From the NCBI RefSeq assembly GCF_014280435.1, contig NZ_CP060388.1, forward strand, positions 372,001 to 436,000: 64,000 bases of DNA. The letters are read 5' to 3'. Every line of letters starts with the position of its first letter. The first letter of the stretch is position 1. The DNA is from Sphingobium sp. KCTC 72723 (GTDB lineage Bacteria > Pseudomonadota > Alphaproteobacteria > Sphingomonadales > Sphingomonadaceae). The notes below the pieces were generated by a model. It did not search any database. It saw nothing but the letters and a program-made list of their open reading frames with translations, and was not told where the DNA came from. Shown one piece after another: positions 59,871 to 64,000 of the stretch. Both the position numbers and the translations under genes were made by a program.

Positions 59871-60347
59871 ATGGTTATGCCGCGTATTCCAAACGACGAG
59901 ATCCCCGCCGCCGCTGGCGCTGCCACCGAGGAAGGCCGCAGGCCAACGCTGGTGGCAGCGCCAGCGGCGGCATCGCCTGAGCTATCCGGCCGGCCGCATC
60001 GCCGGAACTTTACCGCCCAATATAAGCTGCGGATCTTGGATGAGATCGATCATGCAGCCGGCACTGTGGGGGCGATCGGTGCCATCTTGCGGCGCGAGGG
60101 GATTTATTCCTCCTCGATCACCGAGTGGCGGCGGCTTCGCGCTGCTGGGGCATTTGAGGCACTGAGCTCTGTGAAGCGTGGACCCAAGCCGGCAGCATCC
60201 AATTCGCTGTCGGCGGAGTTTGCTCAACTGCAGCGTGACAATAAGCGTCTTCAGCAACGGCTGGAGCGGGCTGAAGCTGTGATCGACATTCAACAAAAAG
60301 TCGCGCTTTTGATAGGCTTACCGATCGAGAGCGACGAGAAGCTGTGA
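59871..60347 (+). CDS. IS3-family transposase OrfA-type subunit
   Basis: A 158-residue DNA-binding subunit. 'RRNFTAQYKLRILDEIDHAAGTVGAIGAILRREGIYSSSITEWRRLRAAG' is the IS3-type helix-turn-helix, followed by a leucine-zipper-like coiled coil 'LQRDNKRLQQRLERAEAVIDIQQKVALLIG'. Its end overlaps OrfB by 4 nt. It appears intact. Confidence 0.9.
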   Translation: MVMPRIPNDEIPAAAGAATEEGRRPTLVAAPAAASPELSGRPHRRNFTAQYKLRILDEIDHAAGTVGAIGAILRREGIYSSSITEWRRLRAAGAFEALSSVKRGPKPAASNSLSAEFAQLQRDNKRLQQRLERAEAVIDIQQKVALLIGLPIESDEKL

Positions 60348-61357
60348 TGGACGCGCTGGCTACACTGGGCCCCAGCTCCGGCATTCTTGCAGCGGCGTGT
60401 GACGCACTGGGCGTGTCGCGTGCGACCTTCCATCGTCGCCGGGCTGCTTTGGCGCGACCTGTGGCTGCTCGTCGTCTGCGGCCAGCGCCGGCCCGTACGA
60501 TCCTGGGGCCCGAGCGCCAGCACATTATCGATCTGCTGCGAGAGCCGCACTTTGCGGATCTCGCGCCCGCCGAGATCTACGCCACGCTGCTCGACCAAGG
60601 CATCTACCATTGTTCGATCCGCACAATGTACCGGATCCTCCACGAGCATCAGGAAGTTCGCGAGCGCCGCCAGCAACTTCGTCACCCCGTCTATCAGAAA
60701 CCCGAGCTGCTGGCCCAAGGTCCCAATCAGGTCTGGTCCTGGGACATCACCAAGCTCATGGGGCCGAGTAAATGGACATACTTCTACCTCTATGTAATCA
60801 TTGATATATTTAGTCGGCGCGTCGTTGGATGGCACATCGCCGACACTGAAAGCGCCGCTCTGTTCAAGCCGTTGTTCGAAGACTGCGTCGCCAAACATGG
60901 CGTCGCCCCTGGCCAGCTCACCCTCCACGCCGATCGTGGTCCATCGATGAAAGCCAAGGCCACCGCCCTCATGCTCGCCGATCTCGGCGTCACCAAATCG
61001 CACAGCCGGCCGTATACCTCGAACGACAATCCCTTCTCGGAAAGCCACTTCAAGACCATGAAGTATCAGCCCCAGTTCCCAAAACGCTTCGGCTGCAACC
61101 AAGACGCCAAGACCTTTTGCCGACACTTCTTCACTTGGTATAACCGAGACCACCATCATCTCGGGATCGGCCTGATGACGCCCGACCAGGTACATTACGG
61201 ACAGGCAGATGCAGTCCATGCCGCCCGCCAGACGATCCTCGAAAAAGCCTTCCGCGCCAACCCCGAGCGCTTCGTCAACCAAGTTCCTCGACCGCCGCAA
61301 AAACCCACTGCCGTGTGGATCAATCCACCAGCAAGGGAGCCAGCTCCGGTCGCTTAA
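60344..61357 (+). CDS. IS3-family transposase OrfB (DDE integrase)
   Basis: A 337-residue rve-type transposase. The catalytic residues are in 'NQVWSWDITKLMGPSKW' (Asp), 'LTLHADRGPSMKAKA' (Asp) and 'YTSNDNPFSESHFKTMKYQPQFP' (Glu, D-D-35-E spacing). It overlaps OrfA by 4 nt, so expression is by reinitiation or coupling rather than an evident frameshift. Intact and probably functional. Confidence 0.92.
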   Translation: MMDALATLGPSSGILAAACDALGVSRATFHRRRAALARPVAARRLRPAPARTILGPERQHIIDLLREPHFADLAPAEIYATLLDQGIYHCSIRTMYRILHEHQEVRERRQQLRHPVYQKPELLAQGPNQVWSWDITKLMGPSKWTYFYLYVIIDIFSRRVVGWHIADTESAALFKPLFEDCVAKHGVAPGQLTLHADRGPSMKAKATALMLADLGVTKSHSRPYTSNDNPFSESHFKTMKYQPQFPKRFGCNQDAKTFCRHFFTWYNRDHHHLGIGLMTPDQVHYGQADAVHAARQTILEKAFRANPERFVNQVPRPPQKPTAVWINPPAREPAPVA

Positions 61358-62022
61358 ACTCTCGATCCGGCTGTCTCACAATCGTTGACACGTTCCGTGG
61401 CTCGCTTTGCGTTATCGATGTGCAGCCTCGGAACTTCAGCGAAGGACAGATCAGCATTCTTAATAAGTTTGCAGGGCTGATCATCGATGAACTAGAGCTT
61501 CGCACACTTGCTCATCGTGACTCTCTCACAGGCGCAGCCACTCGGCGTTCTTTTATCGAGGATGGTGAAAAAGCCATATCCCGGCTCGATCGCTATGGCC
61601 GACCGTGCGCCCTCATCCTCTTTGATCTAGATCACTTCAAGCAAATCAACGATGGTTTTGGCCACCCGGCGGGGGATGAGGTCCTCAAAGCTATCGCGGA
61701 TTGCTGTCGAGCAACGCTCAGGCCCGCCGATATCCTCGGTCGGCTTGGAGGTGAAGAGTTTGGGGTCTTGCTCAATGAAACTAGCTTAAAGGACGCCATC
61801 GCCTTTGCCGAGCGCCTCCGCACCCAATTTCCACGTTTGGCGTTCGACTGGGCTCCTCATCTGAGAATTACCGCCAGCTTTGGCGTATCAGAGATCGGAG
61901 CGGGTCATTCGCTTGATCATTGCATCAGCGTAACGGATGCTGCTTTGTTCAAAGCCAAGCGCGGCGGACGCAACAGAACCATCAGCAGCAACAAGCTCGA
62001 GAGCTGCGCGGTCGCCGCTTGA

Positions 62023-62331
62023 TGCGGCTGTGATGACAGCAATCGAGGAGCCGATGACGCTGACTGCGGGAAATACGGTACGGGGCGCTTACCGCGTTTT
62101 AAAACCATCAACGTAAACAGGCTCTGGCAAGTCGGCGTAACGTCCCCACCCGCCGAGTGCACTTCGATCAACCCGGCGCTCACCCCCGTGGGCGTCGGGA
62201 AATTCGGCAGGAACGCTGAAGATAGCGAACTTGCTGGTTGCGCGCGGAATCTCGCCGCGTCGGTATGATCGTGGAATGATCTTCTGATCCCCCGATCTAC
62301 TACCCGTCTATCGTTTGAGGGGAGCAATTCA
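62023..62331. other. Intergenic region before the PilZ gene
   Basis: 309 nt with no supported gene. One long minus-strand frame crosses it but is antisense to the GGDEF end and lacks a domain. GAGGGGAG at 62319-62326 is the ribosome-binding site of the next gene. No promoter identified. Confidence 0.4.
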
Positions 62332-62856
62332 ATGCTTAAGTCCCTACAGATCGGATACAAGCCGCGTGAGACGCGCTATCCTGTACTGATTCCAGCCCGA
62401 ATGCGCGCGGCACCCTCATGGACAGACGTGGTGATCCATAACCTTTCGGCCCATGGCGCGCTTATCGCATGCGACAATCCGCCAGACCGCGGTGCCTATG
62501 TTGACATCCGGCGGGGCCAGCAAACAATCGTGGGACGAGTAGTTTGGAAAAAGGATAGGTTCTTCGGCATCCGGGCACAGGGAACGATCGACATAGCTGC
62601 GATTATGAACGAACCCCGCATGGCGCGCCGTCTGGAGATGGTGAAGAGCCCAGCCAGCATGTTCGACCGCCGCGCACAGAATCGAATAAAGCAAGATGCT
62701 GATATAGCGCGACAGTTGGAAAAAAGCCGTCTCTGGTCGTCGGCATTCCAGTCGAGCATTCTTATAGCCGCAGGGCTCTTTGCTGCCGGATGCGCTGCCG
62801 CCGAGGTATATGAAGCTCTGGCAACGCCTTTTCCCGCACTGGAAAATCATCTATAG
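62332..62856 (+). CDS. PilZ-domain protein with C-terminal membrane helix
   Basis: A 174-residue protein. The PilZ pattern is 'RETRYPVLIPARMRAAPSWTDVVIHNLSAHGALIACDNPP' with NxSxxG intact, but the arginine motif reads RxxR rather than RxxxR, so c-di-GMP binding may be weak. After 'GRVVWKKDRFFGIRAQG' a charged helix leads to a membrane segment ('SSILIAAGLFAAGCAAA', ~145-162). GAGGGGAG lies ~6 nt before the ATG. It could tether a c-di-GMP response at the inner membrane. Neighbours are the broken cyclase and broken EAL-REC genes. Confidence 0.82.
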   Translation: MLKSLQIGYKPRETRYPVLIPARMRAAPSWTDVVIHNLSAHGALIACDNPPDRGAYVDIRRGQQTIVGRVVWKKDRFFGIRAQGTIDIAAIMNEPRMARRLEMVKSPASMFDRRAQNRIKQDADIARQLEKSRLWSSAFQSSILIAAGLFAAGCAAAEVYEALATPFPALENHL

Positions 62857-63029
62857 CCACCTGCGTCCGACGGAAATGCGGCCGGATTACGCAGTTTCGG
62901 CGCTGCTCCGGCAGGTTCGACGTTATCGGACCTGACGCGAAGTTGTCGGAACGCATTTGGCACCGCGACGCATAATATAGTCTAAAAATTTCACCGAACA
63001 AATTGCTGCAGCTTCCAAACTTTAGGCCA

Positions 63030-64000
63030 TCAAGTGTCGATCATCTCGCCGATCTTGTTTGCTAGTTCGCTAGTTCTGTCATCACGAAGGGCTTAGTGAT
63101 GACCTCCATCCCCGGTTCGAGATGGCCGTTGCCCACTGCTGCATTTTCGGCAAATCCTTTGACAAAGAGTATCTTCAGATCGGGCCGTTGAACTCTCGAG
63201 GCATCGGCGACCTGACGGCCATTCATGCCGCCCGGCAGCCCAACGTCCGTTATCAAGAGGTCGATGCGCACGCCCCTTTGAAGGATTTTCAGGCCTGACG
63301 AACCGTCCTCTGCTTCCAGAGCCTTATACCCCGCTTCTTCCAGCACGTCGACGATGAGCATGCGCACAGTGGGCTCATCATCAATGACAAGGACGGTCAC
63401 TCCGGAACCCACCTCCTCGATCGCAACGTCACCGTGGACTGGTTCATGGTCCAGAGACCCCGAATAGCGCGGCAAGTAGACGCACGTCTCATCACGCCAC
63501 GAGACGCCTGTGTTGTCGGCAAGCAGGAACGGAATCTCGTTCGCTTCCACCGCGCAGCCGAAGTAGAAGCCTTGGCCAAGTACGCAGCCCTCCTTGAGCA
63601 GCAACCGTCGCTGGAGCTCAGTCTCAACGCCTTCTGCGACAACGTCGATTTTCAGGCTGCGCGCGAGCCCCAAGACAGCAGGCACAATGGCGCGAACCTA
63701 CTGGTCAATGGTCATTTTTTCGACGAACGAACGGTCGATCTTGACGACGTCTACCGGATAATCCCGAAGGTGGGACAGCGAGTAATGCCCGGTGCCGAAA
63801 TCATCCAGCGCGATCCGAACGCCTGTCTCGTGCAGTAACTTGAGAGCACGCCCGACGAAATCAGCCCCCCGGTCCAGGAATACGTGCTCGGTAATTTCAA
63901 CCTCTATCAGCGAAGGCGGTAAGGAATAGTCGGTGATCCGCTGGATGAGCCGCTCGGCGAAGTCATCTCGAATGAACTCGGCCGGAGCAGCGTTCATCGC
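63030..64000 (-). pseudogene. EAL-REC protein gene with amber codon and 8-bp duplication
   Basis: The 5' end lies beyond the window. One continuous frame encodes an EAL domain ('NAAPAEFIRDDFAERLI', 'EVEITEHVFLDRG', 'ALDDFGTGHYSL', 'KIDRSFVEKMTIDQ') broken by an in-frame TAG at 63698-63700, then 'VRAIVPAVLGLARSLKIDVVAEGVET' and 'LGQGFYFG'. A receiver domain follows ('VLVIDDEPTVRML', 'LLITDVGLPGGMNG', 'VITKPF') whose usual Thr is Lys ('ILFVKGF'). An 8-nt duplication CTAGCGAA/CTAGCAAA at 63062-63077 creates an early stop; without it the frame would end at 63030. Both lesions point to loss of function. Confidence 0.85.

Larger units (their letters stand above)
59799..61398 (+). mobile_element. 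IS3-family insertion sequence
   Basis: About 1.6 kb carrying two overlapping transposase frames. Imperfect terminal inverted repeats lie at 59805-59823 and 61372-61390 (16/19 matches; TGCCAACGAT.. and ..ATCGTTGACA). GGC on both sides (59796-59798, 61399-61401) fits a 3-bp target duplication. The 6-8 nt between the GGC and the repeats are unmatched, so exact ends are uncertain. Confidence 0.88.
59379..62022 (+). pseudogene. GAF-GGDEF diguanylate cyclase split by IS3-family element
   Basis: The 5' part (59379-59798) encodes a GAF domain ('EASFDKITGLVRDILDVPICAVSLVDQERQWFKS', 'TPRNVAFCAHTI') up to 'RTPDGYNLG'. The 3' part (61399-62022) resumes with 'GSLCVIDVQPRNFSEGQ' and a full GGDEF domain ('RDSLTGAATRRSFIEDGE', 'RPADILGRLGGEEFGVLL') with an intact GGEEF and an RxxD inhibitory site five residues before it. 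A GGC codon flanks the insertion on both sides; removing the element and one GGC restores one 346-residue frame. The intact gene would have been an active cyclase. Confidence 0.88.

Noticed and set aside
61315..62022. A stand-alone GGDEF gene
   Set aside because: Its first ~28 codons are IS sequence and the rest continues the GAF domain of 59379-59798 exactly at the GGC duplication.
61917..62360. A 147-codon minus-strand frame before the PilZ gene
   Set aside because: It overlaps the end of the GGDEF remnant antisense, has no domain and crosses the PilZ ribosome-binding site.
63062..63997. Two separate genes, an EAL fragment and an EAL-REC protein
   Set aside because: Both lie in the same frame separated only by one TAG inside a conserved EAL segment, so a single broken gene explains them better.

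Overview
The window looks like chromosomal DNA of a sphingomonad alphaproteobacterium (Sphingobium/Sphingomonas type). The evidence is high GC, UrcA and RcnB family secreted proteins, a fabD-fabG-acpP-fabF-mltG order, GGAAC-N16/17-CGTT motifs typical of alphaproteobacterial EcfG promoters, and intergenic palindromic repeats. No rRNA, tRNA or CRISPR array is visible. All family names come from reading the protein sequences; no database search was run.

Region 1 to 48.8 kb reads as core chromosome with ordinary metabolic and envelope genes. It holds a LytS/LytTR two-component pair (1.6-3.5 kb), small stress-type proteins behind an EcfG-like promoter (3.6-4.2 kb), and a galE-ybaK-pgl operon. A beta-oxidation pair (thiolase and FadB-like protein) lies behind a TTTACG..CGTAAA palindrome. 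Next come an MFS transporter, a MobA-like nucleotidyltransferase, folE with an overlapping pteridine-reductase-like SDR, an enoyl-CoA hydratase and an M19 dipeptidase. A valine-catabolism operon (acyl-CoA dehydrogenase, HIBYL-CoA hydrolase, 3-hydroxyisobutyrate dehydrogenase) has a divergent LysR regulator. Further on are an ABC-2 exporter, MATE and DUF808 membrane proteins, a second copy of the stress module (27.3-27.9 kb), a PHB-depolymerase-type esterase and rpsF-rpsR-rplI. After these come a GntP permease, a BLUF photoreceptor, a TolC-MacA-MacB efflux operon, fatty-acid synthesis genes, two tandem paralogous membrane proteins, a peroxiredoxin and a ferredoxin-reductase-like flavoprotein. 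At least five copies of a 180-200 bp palindromic repeat sit between genes here.

Region 49.0 to 64.0 kb is accessory and visibly richer in A/T. It opens with a P4-type integrase, two AlpA/excisionase-like regulators and a HigB/HigA toxin-antitoxin pair whose toxin appears to start at ATC. An IS701-like element with perfect 18-bp ends and an antisense passenger gene follows.

The last 10 kb is a dense sensory and cyclic-di-GMP cluster. It contains a PAS/LOV-like histidine kinase lacking the photoactive cysteine, its FixJ-type regulator, a two-domain PilZ protein, a PAS-degenerate GGDEF-EAL phosphodiesterase followed 8 nt later by a stand-alone BLUF protein, a GAF-GGDEF cyclase gene split by an IS3-family element, a PilZ membrane protein and a broken EAL-REC gene. 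The working model is a light- or redox-responsive c-di-GMP island in which blue-light control of the EAL enzyme acts in trans through the BLUF protein, and in which the cyclase and the second phosphodiesterase have been lost by insertion and mutation.
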